A stretch of DNA of 64,000 nt from Cyanoderma ruficeps (taxonomy: Eukaryota; Chordata; Aves; Passeriformes; Timaliidae), in the NCBI GenBank assembly GCA_008694505.1, contig VZDJ01000224.1, positions 881,420 to 945,419 on the forward strand, given 5' to 3'. The notes beneath the pieces were generated by a model. That model saw only the letters and a program-made list of their open reading frames with translations, was not told the origin of the DNA and made no database searches. Every line of letters begins with the position of its first letter. The stretch's first letter is position 1. The position numbers and the translations under genes are program-made. Below, in pieces: positions 7,930 to 22,900 of the stretch.

Positions 7930-10900
7930 GTGAGCGCGGCCCCGGGGGCGGGGACCGAGGGATTTGAGATGAGGTGGGGGCTCTGCGCGGGCCGGGAGTT
8001 GGTTGTGGGGCTGCAGGACGGGAAAGGAGCCGGAGCTGTGGGTCGCGTGCATGGGGCTGGGGGCTGCAGGGAGCGGGGCTGGGGGGCAGCTGTAGGGGCT
8101 GGAGGTGCTCGTGGAGTGCAGCCAGAGGGCTGCGGGACAATGGGATGCCGGGGGCTCCTGCGGCTGCAGCGCTGCGGGGGACGCCGGGGGACTGTCCCCA
8201 CTCTGTCCCCCAGGGGGGTGGGCCGGAGCTGGACGCTCCCCGGGTAGGAATCGAGGGCTGAGCGGGTGGGATGAGACATTGCAGCGGGCTGAGAGGGGCG
8301 TGTGACCTGGGCACCGCTGGGCACCAGAGGTGCGAGGGGACCGTGCCAGAGGGAACGCGGCGGAGCTCCTCGGGCTGGTGTGCCCCCGGCGGGCAGCCAG
8401 GGGCCGGTGAGCTGGGACAGCAGAAGGGAGTGACTTTGTGGCTGTCTGGAGCCGGCAGTGCCGGGGCTGGGTGCTGCCCGGGGGTGGCCTGTCCCCCGGC
8501 ATCAAACCGCTGCTGTGCGGACGCCGCAGACCCGCGGCACCGGAGGCTGTGCTGTGTCTGGAGGGCTCCGTGGCCGGGGCAGGTTCCCGCGGTGGGAGCT
8601 GCGGGATGACTTTCCCAGGGCAGGTGTGCAGCCGGGGGTCGGGCAAGGTGTCCGGACCCGGCGCTGGCATTGTCGCGGCTGGAGGTGACACTCTGCCGGG
8701 TCTGGGATCGGCTTGTCCCCAGCCCCATGCTGTGGGATTTGCTCGTTGAAGCTCTTGGATCTTTGTTAGGGTTTTTTTCCTCTTCCTCGTTTTATGGCAT
8801 TACCTCTCGCTGCTGTGTTTCTGGAGCTGCAGCTGTGGGCCACTTCTGCCTCAGCCGGAAATGCTCCTGGTCCCCGAGCAATTGGTTTATACTGGGAGGT
8901 GTGGAGGAGATTTGTGTCCAGTGCCAAGTGACACTGTTGCTACACAACCTGACTGTTCAGAGGGATGTAACTTGCCACTTTTTGGCCGAATTTGATCCGT
9001 TTTTTCCTTACACATAACGCGGTTGGATACCTGCAGGTTGTGCTGGTGGCAGAGGCCTGCAGACATGCGAGAGCTCACCCTGCCCTGAGGCACACGTTTG
9101 CTTTTGTGAAACGTAAATCTCCCCTTGGGTCGAGCTTTGTTCTTCTCTTTAGATATATTAAGCAGTCTGAGCCCGTGTTTGAGTGGGATGGATGTGCCCA
9201 CAGGGGGCTCAGATCAGTGCAGAGGGTCTGTGCAGTTGAATTCTCTGTGAGCTGAACCAGATCAGCCACTGCCTGACAGCACCTGGGCACGAAGGTGCCC
9301 GTTCTCTGCCTTTCCCTGGGACAGTGCCCATGGTGCCATGGTCCTGGAGCGGTCCCATGGTGCCAGAGAGAGCCAGGCCATCCCTCTGACCCTGCCCTGT
9401 TACTGTGTTTGTCACATGTGTCACAGCTTTGTGCACAGACACGTGTCTGAAGGATGGTGTCTGTCACAGCTGTCACTCATATTCTGTGTTCACTACCGTG
9501 GCTGTTGGCTGTACCTGTTGGTGACACTGGAAATACCCATTTCCCCTGCCCGAGTCCCAGCCCTTGAACCTGTTTCTCCCAATACTGCTGGGATTTGTGC
9601 CTGTGACACCGGTTCCTGGGCTGGCTGCACGTTGTGGGACATGGCAATGCATCCTGTGTGCCACCTGCTGCCATTTAGGGGCTTTGTGGCTATTTCCCAC
9701 CTCATGACCACTTGCTGGGCTCTGGCTCTGTGAGACTCCTCCAGGTGAGGGGGAGTTTGTGATGAGGTTTTGATGAGAAGCAGCTGCTGAGTGTCCCTGC
9801 AAGGAGAGGCCAGAGGGTGCAGGAGACAGGCTGGGACAGGCTGTAGGGACCAGACAGATGAATTTTAGGGTGGAGAAAACCTCACCTTTTCCAGTGCTAG
9901 AACATGGGAACTTTTCTAATGTAGGATTTTGCCCTCCTTGGCTGTGGGGAGAAGCCTGCCCTCAGTCATGTCTGTGTGCTCCATATTTTCCCTTCCTCAG
10001 GCAGTCCCTGGCCCTGCTCAGGCTGATCCCTGGTCCTGCCAAAGTTCCTCATGCCTGTGAGGATCTCTCCTGATGCAGGAACTGCTGAGCTGCTCTCCAC
10101 CCCCAGAGCTCATTCCCAGAACAGGATCATAAACGCTCTGCTGGGCCGGCACCTTTGTTCTTTTCTCCACTCGATTCCAGGTCCCTATTTTTAGTTCCTA
10201 CTTTATTTATTTTTTTAAGTCCTGCAATTTGGATAACCTGTTCCCAAAGCTCTTTTCTCCTGAGGTGCCTGTCACAGCTTTTTCTGTCAGTTCTGCGTTC
10301 CAGGTGTCTCAAAGATACAATTTTGGATGGGGTGCAAACCAGGCATTCCCTGGAATTCCCACATTACACCTGGTGTGTGCTGAGCTGGCACCTGCTCTGA
10401 GCTGGCACTCATCGGTTTGGGCCGTTTCTCTTCCAAAGAGAGCAGGTGCTGCTCCATGAAGTGGTAGAAGATGCCCCTGGCAGTAAATTCCTTGGAATGT
10501 GGTGTTTTATCAGCTAACCTGAACTGTTATCAGTTAAATATGACCTTTGTCACGGTCTGGGCTGCAGTTGCTCCTGCCCAGGCCGAGCAGGCCCCGCTGG
10601 GTGTGGAGGCAGCACAGGCTCCAATCACCTACAGCTGCAGGTGAGCAGGAAGCAGCATGGGATGGAGTGGGATAAGCCACAGGAGGAACTCCAAAGACAA
10701 TTTAAGTCTCTCTCGAGGGGTGAATGTGCCAGGGTGTAACAGTCAGGGCTTTGGGCAGGAGAATAAATCCCAGTGTGAAGCTGATGGGAATCGGGAATGC
10801 TGACAACGGGCTGAGGGAATGAGAAGGATGCAGGAGGGGGAAAACGGGAGTGTGGATTTGCCAGAGCAGATGGTGGGCTCACAAAGAGGTGATGGCTGCC

Positions 10901-13900
10901 AGGGTTTGGGAGGCTCAGCTCCCTGCTGGCGTCCATGCAGCCCCTGGGATCTGCCAGGGCCTGGGGAGCTGCTGGAGGCCTGGCCCAGCAGGGAGCAGAT
11001 CCCATCTCCTCGGCCAGGTCTGGCTTCTCTGGTTCCAGCCATGGATCGTGGCACAGGCAGGAGCACCGTGTGAGGAGCAGGGAGCAGCCAGAGAGAAAAC
11101 CCACTCTGTGCATGTACAGCTTAAAGATTATGAGCAACAGCAAGTCCAGAAATGGTCTGTGAATCCTTGAGGTTTCTTGGGGTTATGAGCCACTTCTGCA
11201 TTGAGGCTGCAGAATTTCGTTTATTGTATTTTTTTTTTTTTAGTGGTTTGCTGTGAAGTTAAAGATGGGAAACAACAGAACAATCTGTGGCTGAGCTATC
11301 AGGCTGCATTCAGGAGGTTTTGCCAGGAGCAATGAGGGATGGGTTGTGTTAAAGCCAAATCTGCAGAAGCGGCTTTTTATTTTCATCTATTGCTGTGAAA
11401 AGTCTGGATCTGTGTTGCCAGAGGGGGAAACTGAGGCTGCTGCTGAGCCCCAGATGGGAGATGCAGTCCCCAGGGAGAGTATCAAGGAGATGCTTCTGCT
11501 GGGAATGAGGAGTTTGGGTGCACATCTGTTGTGGGAAGGGTCGAGTGCTGCTCCACGGAAGCCACAACCCTTGTCCCAGCCCATTTTCAGCCATTGCTGC
11601 TGGTGAGGGCTGTGGTTGGTTTAGAGAATGATGTGATGGGATGGCAGAACACTCGAGGTGGCTTCCAAGAGTCCGGAGGTGGTTAGGAGTCAGAAAAATC
11701 AGTTCTTTTTTTAAAAAGTGGGGTTTGGTATTTGTTCTGGTGTGGTTGACGGTTTACAGCAGGGATCTGATAGTGCCCTGTGTACTCCTGGGAGGCGAGG
11801 CGCTGACCCTGCCTGTCTGCTGCCGTTCCCTGGGGAAGGGACACGGTGCTGTTGCCAGGGAAGGAGGGGATTGTCCTGTCCGAGATCAGGGTCGGGGTGT
11901 CTGTCCCTCCGTGTGTCCCCAGGCCTTGTGGGCGAGCACCCAGTCCTGCAGTGTCTGGTGAAGACAGCAGCAGGAGCAGCAGGGAGGCTCCAAGGTCTGG
12001 CTTCCAGGGTTGTGCAAACAAGGTGCTTCCCTCTCTTCCCCATCACAAAGGAGCTGTTCCTGCTGCATTCCCACGGAACAGGGCAGCGTTGGGTCTTCCC
12101 CTCGTCCTGCTGCTGTGATTCATCATCTCACCCACTTTAAACCTTCTCCTCTCCACACCCTCCCGTGCACACGGATCTCTCTTTAATTACACACCCGAGC
12201 ACAGGGATTGCTGAAGGTCCTGGTGCCACAGGCACAGGTGTGCACCGGCTGCTCAGCTGGGAATTGTTTCCTAAGTGCTTCTTTAAGAATTCAAAGGCTG
12301 CAGTTACTGGCTATGACCCTGCAGTGTTTTGTCTCTGTGTGATGTAGTTTTGGAAAGTTTTTGTTGCATGCTTTGGTCAGCGCAGTTCCGTGTTCAGGGC
12401 TGGGTCAGGAGCACTGGGCTCTCCTCACTCAGGGACCTCAGAGCAGTGGCATTAGCCCTGCCCTGCTCCACTCACCCAAGCCAGTGGGCAAAGCAGCTCT
12501 TGTGGTTTCACAGCACCTGGGGCTTTCTTGGACACATGGGAATTGATGGGTGGGTGGGTTCCTTCCTGTGAAACCTCTTTGAGAGAGCCCTGTCTGCTTC
12601 CCTTCCCAACGGGCTGTGGGCAGCCCCAGGTTTCCAGGGTTTGGTTGGCAGGAAGGGGGATTGGAAGGGGAAGGCTCTGCACAGGTTGGGGGGGTGAACA
12701 TTGTTCCAGGTGTTGGCTTCCCATCAGTCTTTACCCACGTGCTGAGTCCTCTGGTGCTCTGGGACTCGCTGTCTTGGGAATGTCAAAGTGTCATCATGTT
12801 TGTGTCAGACAGAGGGTGAGACCTCAAGCTCAGTTTTTGTCTTGCTTTGAGAGTGTTTTGAAGTGCCAGGTGACTTTTGGAAATATTCATGTGCTCATGC
12901 AGATTACCTCAAATGCTCCATCAGGGAGTGCTGTGAGCTGAGCACATTCACACCTCCTCCTGGTGTGAGGAGTGTCATGGGGGTCCTGGTCTGAGGTGAG
13001 GAGCATCAGGTGGGTTCTGCTGTGTCGAGGATGCTGAGGGTGTTGGAACCAAGGCAGCTGCTGCTGCTGTTGGTGCAGGATGTGAACAGTCACAGTGCCC
13101 AAGGTGGCAGAGGCTGGAGCAGAGCCCACGCTCAAGGCTCCCAGGTGTTTTTCCAGTTGCCAGGTTACACACCTTCACAGGAGCGTTTGCAGGGCTCACC
13201 TAAGGTTTGTGCTCTGTCCTGTCATGGAAGGGGCAGCAAAACACATCCACTACATGCATTTACTCATTTCCCATGCCAGTCCTAGGCCTGGCTCCAGTCC
13301 TGGCTGGAGGATCCTGAACAGCTGTACAAGGCTTGAGTTGTTTGTGCTCAGGTGCTTGCGAGACTTGAGTGCCCTGAGGGGATGTTTGTGAGGTTCCCTG
13401 ATGGCTTTTTGATTTGTATACCCCAAGTTCTTATCCTGCCATTGAGCTGTGTGAGGAATTTTGGGAACAAAACACAGCTGTGCCTGTCACCAAACCCGGG
13501 GTATTTGAGTGATGGGATCCTGACATTGCCACATCCTTGTGGCTTCCACTTGTGTCATGACGAAACTGAAGAAATATCGCTGCAGATCTGAGCACAGCCA
13601 GAGCACTCTGTGTTCTGAAAGCAGGAGTGATGCAGAGCTCAGCTGGATGCTGAGTGTTTGACGGATGGGTTTGTGCACTTTACAGTTCAGTGTAAAGATT
13701 CCAACTCGATCTGGCTGGAATGAGAGGCCCAGCCATCCCCAGCTCCTCTTCTCGAGGTTTGGCTGTGCCAGGGGAAACACTGCAGCTGGCAGGTCTAACA
13801 AACTGTTGTTTGACCTCTCCTGAGGCTGCACAGTTCCTGGATCCAGCAGGAGGGAAAGGCAGGAGAGCAGTGTCTCCCTTTCCCTTCTGCTCCCTGTGTG

Positions 13901-16900
13901 CAGCAGGTTGGGCCCCAGCAGTGTTGGTGGAGCTGGTCCCCTCAGGAAGGGCTTTTGGCAGGGAGCAGAACTTTCTGGAGATGAATGGTTGGAACAGTAT
14001 TTGGTGTATTGGGAGCAGCTGAGCTAAGAAACAGTGTTCACCCAGCTGGATTTTCGTGAGGTAACGCATCATTTCAGTGAGACTGAAGGACAAACAAACA
14101 GGATAGAAAAGACAGGTGAAAGGTGTGACACGGAGTACAGGTAATACACAATGGAGGAAATGCATCCACGTCGTGCCAGAGCAGAAGGAAAGCTCCTCTC
14201 AGCTGCCCTGGGACAAAGGACAGGCAGCTCCTGGAGGCTGAGCCCCTCCTGTGGCAGTGCCCGAGGGACTGCCAGGCTGGCTCTCGACAGAGAACATGTG
14301 CTGACACCTCCACTCCGTGTGAGCCCATTGCCCTTCCGGGCTGTGCCATCCACTCCTGCTCTGTCCTGCTCCTCAGATACAATTGTGGGGTGCTGTAGTG
14401 CTCTGGCTGTGGAATCCTTTCAAGGTGAAGTGTCCTCGAGATGAGAACATCACCCTCTGAGCACGGGTGATGGCCGTTTCATTTCCTCTTGTCACTGCAA
14501 CACAAGCTCTGCCTGATGCTGAGCTGGCACTGTCACTGTCCCAAAGAGCTAGCTCCAGAGTACAGCTTAGTCATGGAAATGAGATAAATCCTATTTCACA
14601 GAAACTGGTAAAAATAAAACTATTGAGGATTGATTTGTTTCTATAGCAACCGACTGGCGAAGTGAACACAGCTGCTGTCTGCAGGAGGGAGGAAAACAGA
14701 GCTGGAAATGTCGGTGCACCTGGGCTGGCTGTCGGCAGCAGAGAGCCTGGGGGCTGGGGAGGGGGCAAAGGCTCCGATAAAGACTGGGCAGGAAGGTGTG
14801 AGCTGCTTTTGGAGTGAAATTTGAGCTGGAGTGTGTGAATGTGCCCTCTTCTTCACAAAACCTGGAGAGCCTCAGAGCTCTTTATGTCCAGCTTCCAAAA
14901 GATTGTGCTCCTGCACCCTCACGGGTGGCGAGATGCCCTGCCCTGGGTCAGGAAGGGCATTAATACCACATGGTCCCTGGGCATCCATCACGTCACATGC
15001 AGGTTTCTAGACCCAAATCCAAAATTACTTTGTCCTGGTGCCATAACTCAATGAGAAATACTCAGCTTTGAGAAGTTTGGATGAACCAGATTGGAGTTAA
15101 ACTTTTTCAATTGCTCTTTAACTCTAACTGAATGTGGTGCTGGATACTCAGCAGGGATTCCTGCAGGTGTTTGTATCCTGGAAGAAAATCCAGTTGAACC
15201 TCCAGACTGCTGGATAAAGGGCTTAAGTTTGGAACTATTTCCATCTTGGCAGTGTGTAGATTTGTGTGCTTTTTACTCTTTCCTAAGCTAAGGATTTTAG
15301 CTGGCTCTGGCACATGCAGGATGTGAAGGTGGCTGTTTCCCCAGGGTTAGTGAGGGTGAGCTGTTTAAACGTTTGGGAGGCTGCAGCATGCAGAGTGCTG
15401 GGACTGTATGTTTAGGAACATGCTTGGCTTGCTGAAGTGTGGCTGTTGAGGCTCTCAGGTGAAAATCAGGGTATACACCTAACACACCAGGATGCTGAAG
15501 GAATTACAGGAGGAAGAGTGTGTGCATGGCTTTACTGGACACTCTGCAGGAGCCTGAGTTATTCAGCTGAAGGAAAGTTGAGCTGGAGTTGATGTTTAGG
15601 TTTGGTAAGCCCTGGTACATTCACACTCCTCCCTTGTTATTTAAATACATGGTTTCTTTTAAAGGAAAATTAGATTTTAAAATAAACGTCAAGCAGGAAA
15701 AGAACAAAACCCTGTCTGAGAGTGAGCACCATAAATATTATGTAAATACATTATCTCATTAGATTTTTATCTAATCCTGTTGCCTGCTGTTGTGCAGACT
15801 CCTGAGGCGAGCAAGGCTGAAGATGTCATAGGTGGTCTTTCAAATCTAATATTGAAGTGGGTTGGAAATTAGGTGAATCGACTTTTGCCTCATCCTAATT
15901 AAGACCCTGAGAAATCCGCTCAAGTTTGGCATTACAAAGTGCCTGATTTTAGAACAGAATCCGATTCCAGAAGCTTGATGCCTGCTGAGGTTTGAAGCAC
16001 CCCCATGCAGGAACACAGGTGGGCTCCACAGGCTCTTCCTCACTGCTCTCAGTTTCAGGAATCAGCACAATTTTTTTTAGGAATCAGGAACAGGATTAGG
16101 ATAAAGCCTTAAGCTCTGAAGACTTCAAAGCTTTGCGTCGTGGTCTTGGTTCTGTTACAAGGACAGTGAAATCCATCAGATGACTTAAATAAGAGGCTGT
16201 GTCCTGTGGACTTGCATTGGTTTTCTCCTAGTGCTTCTTTCCAATGATTTCTTAAGCCGTGGTTTCTCACTGCACAGTGGGGACTCTGATGGAGTAGACT
16301 GGCGTGTGAGAGACGTTTGACCTCAATTCATCCCATGATCCCCAGGGCTGACTTGTGGCTGTCCTGGAGTGTTGTTAGTAACCACCTTTGGATGATTTTC
16401 AGTTACTGCATTGCTCCTGTGCCCCCTCCACAGCTCCTGTCAGCCTGGTGCAGGCTGTGAAGCTGCCTGAGCTCCTGTGGCTCATCTACTCTGGGTCAGA
16501 ACAGCTGAAAATGGAACTTGGAGGATGTGTGGAATTTGTGCTGGATTTGGCATTTTGGAAATATTTCCTCTAATCTCAACAGAAATTATTTCACAGAAGG
16601 AGTGAAACAGGATGTGACCTTGACATTCCTTTTCACTGAAAATAAAGACTAAAGAGAATTGGTTTAAAAGCTCTGAGGATCCTGGTTGTTATATGGGTTT
16701 GAGTTGTTATAGCTGAGATACAATTATTTCCTGGGACAGTCACAGTTACCCTGAAGTTATTTGAAGTAATGGAGTTTTATCCTGCATATATTTAGGAATC
16801 TGACTGGCGTATGTACATTTCTTCCGTACATTAAAAATGTCAGGCTGGGAAAGGCTCTGTAGCTGAAAGCAGCTTCTTGCTGGGAGAGCTGTATTGAACA

Positions 16901-19900
16901 GAGAAAAGGCTCAGAGCTGGGTCTGTTCTTGCAGAGAAGTGGGCAGAAATATTTCAAGGGGTTTGGAACATCATATGTTGCATATGTTCCCCAAAAAACG
17001 AAGCTTTTTTTCTGGTGAGGAAAAGAGCTGTTTGAGGCTGTCGTTGTAGGCAGAGTCGGAGCTGGCATTTGGGTGAGACGAGGACTGGAAGCTGTAAATC
17101 CACCGTGAAATATGTGGGAACATCTCTCTTTGCTGCCTGTTCCGTTATTGGTTCAGTTTCCCAGCATTCGGGGTGGGTGCAGCTGCCTCTGGCAGCTCTT
17201 GGGGAGAGGTCCCTGCCCTTCCTCAGGGCTCCCGGAGCAGGGCAGGACCATCACACTCCACCCCTCTGTTTGACTGCCTGGCTCATGCCCTCAGCTCTCA
17301 GCACTTATGTTTTTCTGCTCTAACCTTATCTCTGTACAGATAACGCAGACAAGTAATGACAGCTTCTAGGAGTTATCTGGGGATTTGGGAATAATTTCCT
17401 GCCTTGGCCATTCACTCCTGTTCCTGCTCTCTAACAGATTGGTTTTCAAGGATGGTTCTGGAGTAAAAGGATGTCCTTTCTGATTTCCATCCTTCTTTTC
17501 CTGAGCTTTTCCTTAGGAACTGTTGTCAAAGTCAGTGCTTTCTCTGCTTGTTCAGCATCCACCAGGAACAGGCAGAGCTGATCACAGAGCTCTGTGGTGG
17601 CTCAGGTGTGTCCCCCATGTTCCCATCTGAGCCACCGTGGGGTCACTTCTCTGTTTGCCCTCCTCCTCTCACTGTCTTTGCTCTCTCCTTGCCCTGTCAC
17701 TTGCTCTTCGGGCACCCAATTAAAAAGCTCATCAAGAAGGAATGTCTCTGGAGTCAGTGGTGTGTCGGTGCCTTGTTTGTGCCCTGCGCTGTGGCCAGTT
17801 AATCTCTCCTTGCTGTGTCTTTCTTTAGCCCTCAGGGAGTCCTGGCGAGGCTGGAGCTGGGATTGATGCAGGCTTAAACGGAGCCATGTGGGTGAGCGGC
17901 TGGGCTGCTGGTGTGGGCTGTGTTCAAGGGTAAAGCGTGCTCCAAACGCTTCACTGGAAGCTTTGTTGTGGCTCTGAATTCTCCAGTCCCGTGTCCTCTT
18001 CCTCGAGGGCCTTGCCTCTCTCATCCTGTCATTCTGCTGTTTGATATCAGAGCAACTCATTTCCTTTTCACTCCAGCACCGTGTTTCTCCTGCCTGTCCT
18101 GATGTCCTGGGCTGCAACCCAGGGGTCTCTCCCAACGTCCTGGGGTCTTCCCATGTGCATGGAATTGAGCACAGCAGTGCCAGCACTGATTCAGAGTCCT
18201 CATGTCACTGATCTGGGCAATGTCACAGGGGAAGGGGGATGTCGTGCGAATCTCTGTCTCACTGCTTTCAGTCTCCCTAAGGCAAAAGTGCACTCTGTGT
18301 GCAGTTGTTGGTAGAAAATAATTGCATTTGCTTTTTTAATTGCTGTAGGGAAGGGGTAATTCGGTCCCCGAATCTCTGTCTCTGCTTGACTTGGCCTATT
18401 TACCTGCTTTTCATCTGCCCCAGGTCAGACACGTCACGGTTCAGTGTTCCAGGCATCAGGGCTGGGCAGCAGCCAGGCTGAGAGGGATGTGAGCAGGGTT
18501 TGGGAAGGGCTGGGCATCAGCCAGGCTGAGAGGGACGTGAGCAGGGTTTGGGAAGGGCTGGGCAGCAGCCAGGCTGAGAGGGACGTGAGTGTGGGTGACA
18601 TGGCACAAAGTGAAGGGCCAGTGCCCAGGAAGAAGCCATAGTGGCCCAGAGGAGCAGTAGAGCATGGCTGGCTGGGCTGGGCAGGCAGACCTTGAGAAGT
18701 CTTTTAGTGCTGAGATGGGGAGAGCATGAGATGGTTTATTGTCTCTCTACAGAGAGGTCTGAGACTTCACCAGGAGGAGGGTGTCCATGTTTAAATAAAG
18801 TATCACCATCCCCATACCCTCCTAAGTGCGAGGTGCTAGAAATCCCAAATTCCCACTGAGATGTTTATTGGATCTGATCCCTGTGGGTGCTGGAAACAAA
18901 CATTAACTCCGAGGTGTTCTGATCCCATTGATGTTGTCTGACAGTGAGCAGAGAGTGACACATTTTCTGCCATCCCAAAACACTTAATTGACACATCCAT
19001 CCCGTGCAAGGGCACTGCAGGAAGGGAGGGCATGTGCTCTGCCACAATTTTTTCTGCACAAGTTCCTTTTGATGACATTTTTACTCAGAGCTTTGTGCCT
19101 GTCAGAAGGGAACAGCGCAGATGGACACGTTGGGCTCCAGACACGATGCTCCATTGCTGTTGGCTGACTGACATGTCCCATGGGATCCTGCAGCTTGTTA
19201 AATCATCTCACAAAGGAGAAGGGGGAGGGAAAGCCCGGTGCGAGGTTGCCAGCTGTAGCCAGCTCAGTGCTGCAGCATCAGCTGCTTGGTGGTTTTGATC
19301 AGGAATTTGTGGCTGCCCAGGGTTTCCTTCTATTTCTCTGGAAGTGCTCAATGAAGGGAAGGCCAGCAGAAAGTCTGGCACCTTTCTGAGGAATTGTGCT
19401 TCAGTGGAACCCGGCAGCCTGCACCATCCACATGTGTCTTGCTAATTTTCCCTGCATCTTATTTATTTATTTTTTTAATATTGTGTTTTCTTCCACTTAG
19501 TGTGTTTTCTCCAGTGCTGTGGGAGCAGAGCTGAGCTGCAAATGGAGAGTGGGGAATGTTTACCTGAGCAGTGCTCTGGTTCCTGTTTGCAGTTCCGGGA
19601 TATTGGTTTATGACATTGATAATGCTGCTCGGTTCACTGAATTTCTGCAGGAACGTTTTGGTTCCTTTTGCTCCCATTCCTCAAAACCCCATCTAGTCAG
19701 ATGCAAAAGAAGAGAATGAGCCACAAAATCAGTGTTCAGTAAGCCTCAGTGAGAGGTTTGCCAGCATTTGGCAAATGTTATCAAATCTCTGTCCTCTTTT
19801 AGGGGTCACTTTCCTGCCTTGAATGAGCCCAGACTCCATGTCAAACCCTCCCATTTCCACGCTGAGTGGCTCCCTTCTCATTTTCCCTGCTCTTCCCCTG

Positions 19901-22900
19901 CCATTATGCTGCCTTTGGCCAGGGGAATGCTCCTGCTTCCACACACATCAGACCCCAGAGCTCCTGGACCCCTCCCCAAGACACTGCTTGGCTTTCTCTG
20001 ACTCGCTGGCTGACCCTTTTTGCACTTCTCCCAGCAAAGCTTGTTTGGCCCTGGCCCCGAGGTCAGAGCAGTGTTGGAGCCTGTGTTGTGGGGCTGCTCC
20101 TGCTCCGTGGCCTGTCATCAGCTGGGAATGCTCCTTAATGGGAGCTGGTTGCAGAGTGCCTGTAATGCTTTTAAGAATAAAGAGCAGCATATGCACTCAA
20201 ACCAGACCTATATTTTTCCTGTCCTGCAGCTCTTTATTTGCCCCTGCTCGGAGGGATTCTCTGATGTAGCACACGCTGCACGCCCGACCCGGCCTTTCTG
20301 TCCCCACTGCCACCCCCCACCATACATTAAGTTTAAATAAATGCATTTTCACTGCCAGGAGCCATCCATAAGGCTAGGGTTGGCCTCTTCCTAATGGGGG
20401 ATTTGAGCTTGGATGGACACATTTCTATTAGTGGTGCCAACCCTGTCTGGTTCCTTCCTAGTATGAGCTGCAAGCCCGGGAGTTAAATGTGTGGTTGGCA
20501 TGGGTCTGTGCCAACCCAAAACAGCCTCCCCTGGAAATGAGGAGTGGGAGATGGTAGACTGGTTCTGAGGGAAGCAGATGAGCTCACCTTCTGCCTCTCA
20601 GTTCCTGAACTGATCCTTCGCAGGCTGCTGTCACTTTCCAAACCCGTGCAGGTTTCCTGCTCCTGGCCACCCTCTGCTCCTTTCCATGGGAGAAGGGATC
20701 ATTTGGCCATCAGAGGATTGCTTGCTGCACAGTGTTGCTCCAGTGGTGGAAATGCTGGTTTCTCAGAGCGCCCTGTTGACCTTACACTGGCTGAACTGTC
20801 TGCAGGTGTTGGGCAATGAGGCTGGAGCTGTTGGCAATTGTTGCTGAGAGCTGTTGCTTCACTCAGAATCAGCTGCTGAAGCAGGAGCTTGAGGTCTGGC
20901 TCTGTGCAGAGGGCCTGGCGTGGCTCTGACTGCTGCAGTGTGTCAGTCAAAGTGGACTGAACCTGAGGATTTTCACTGGAATCCCTGGTCAGTGGCTCTG
21001 CTGGAAGTGGGGCTGATCACAGAGACCAGGCTCGGCAGCTCTCGTTCTGGCTGTGGTGTTGTGCAATGTCAGCGTCTATGACATTTCTATGTGTCCTGCC
21101 TTTATTATGATCCCTGCTTTTCCCTGTCCATTCTGGCACCTTGTACTTGAGCTCATGACCCTTTGACTTTGAGGAAAATCTACCCATTTTTCTTATAACA
21201 AATTAAAATCTGGGCCAAGAAGTTGAGGCGTGCAGAATCAGAGGCTCATGGCTTTGGCTTCCTCTGCAGCCACTCCGATGGCTGGAGTCTGACCAGCTGT
21301 TCCCCTTGGGCTTTCTCAAAACCTGCTGAGAGGGGCTGAGAGTCCCTTGCCCCAGCAATACTCTGCTTTACTCTAAATACTCTACTCTCCAGCCTTGCAT
21401 CAGCCATTTGTTTATAAAAGCTGTTGTGGTGTCTGGTGGTTGGGTGTGCCAAAGAAGCAGGGTCCCTGCTCTGTTGGGAGTCCCACCATGCCAAACCCTG
21501 CCTGCTGTCGAGGTGGCTGCTGCAGTCCCTTCCTCACATTTCAGAAAAACATAAGCAGCTTCCTTACCCTGAGGCCTTGCCCAAAGCCTTTGGGTTGTTT
21601 GTGTTCCCTCTGTAAGCAGGAAATACCAAGCGAGGGTTGCGTTTGGTTGCAGGAATCCAGTGGTTGTGTGGATGTGGATAGCTGGGATGTGTGACTGACC
21701 TGCTGGGGTGGCCTCTGGGCAATGGACTCCAGGGAATCCGCCTCCAGCGCTCATTTGCCCTCCTGACACTTTGTCTCTAAGGCTTTGAGTGAAGTACACA
21801 AATATCTGGACCCAGTGCTCAGCTGCTTTAAAACTTCCTCGGGCCTTTGGGCCAAGGCACTCATGTTTGCTGGTGTTTCATTGTGCTTTTTGTCTCTGGT
21901 GTTGGTGTGTAAATACAGGGGGTCCAGTACCCTCTGCTCTGCACAGGCACCCTGAGCTCTTCGGGTGCTTCCTTAACCCATGTTAGTGAGACCAGAAACT
22001 GGCCCAAAGGTTCATCATTTGAGCTGAAAACACCACGCTGTTCTGTAGGCTTGGCCCTGCTTTAGCTCCTTGCCTGGGGTGGTTTTGTGATCAAAGTTAC
22101 TGCTGCAGTTGGGAAGAAAGAAATGGAAAATCAAGAGGACAAATATGGTCTGTTTAAAGGTACCTTTGGGGTTTTACTGTGACCTAAAGCATGTGCTTTA
22201 TTCAGCACTTTTCACAAACAGGAAGCTTTATTTAAGGCCTGCAGCACTTGCTGAATCATGGAGCAAGAGAAAACTGAGCACAAGAAATAGTTTAAATGAA
22301 GCAGATTTTGCTGTTTTCAGAGTTTTCCTGATGTCCTCAACGTTCAGTCTTAGTTGTCTTAAGCAGATGCCATCAGGAGCATCTTCAGATGCTGCCCTGG
22401 TGCAGCAAAGGGCAGGTGAGACCTGGGTAATCCTTTGAGAACAGAGACCACAGGGTAAAAGCAAACCCCTCTTTGATGTGAAGGGGTTTTGGGGAATTGG
22501 GGGAGAAAAGACATCAAAAAGCAGCAGTGGTCAAATTGGCTCCAGACCTTTACTGGGACCTGTATTTACAGCATTCCGCCTGTGCTGGGATTTCTGTTTA
22601 ATCAGAAACAGCCCAAAGTCACAGAGAGTTCTGGACTTCGTGCTCTGCTTTTCTCAGCACCCTGTTTCCATACCTCAGGAGAATTGTATGGCCTTTCTGG
22701 CAGAGCTGAAGAGGAAGAGGAGGGAAGGGAGTGATGTACTTCACTGCAGTCCCCACATCTAAATATAAATAGTTCCCCTCTTGGATCCTTCCAGTCTGAT
22801 CTTATGGGTGATTTGACCTTTCTTTGATAAAAGCTTTCTTTATTTGCAGGAATAAAAAGGCAAAGGGGAAGAGAGGACACAGCAGATGTTTTTTTTTAAA

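Noticed and set aside
7598..8728. 376- and 344-codon minus-strand open frames
   Set aside because: Pro/Ala/Ser-rich shadows opposite ANKS1A exon 1 and the CpG island in intron 1.
18444..18641. Repeat protein encoded by the 48-bp repeat
   Set aside because: Only 65 codons, no splice context, and equally open on the other strand; an artefact of a period divisible by three.
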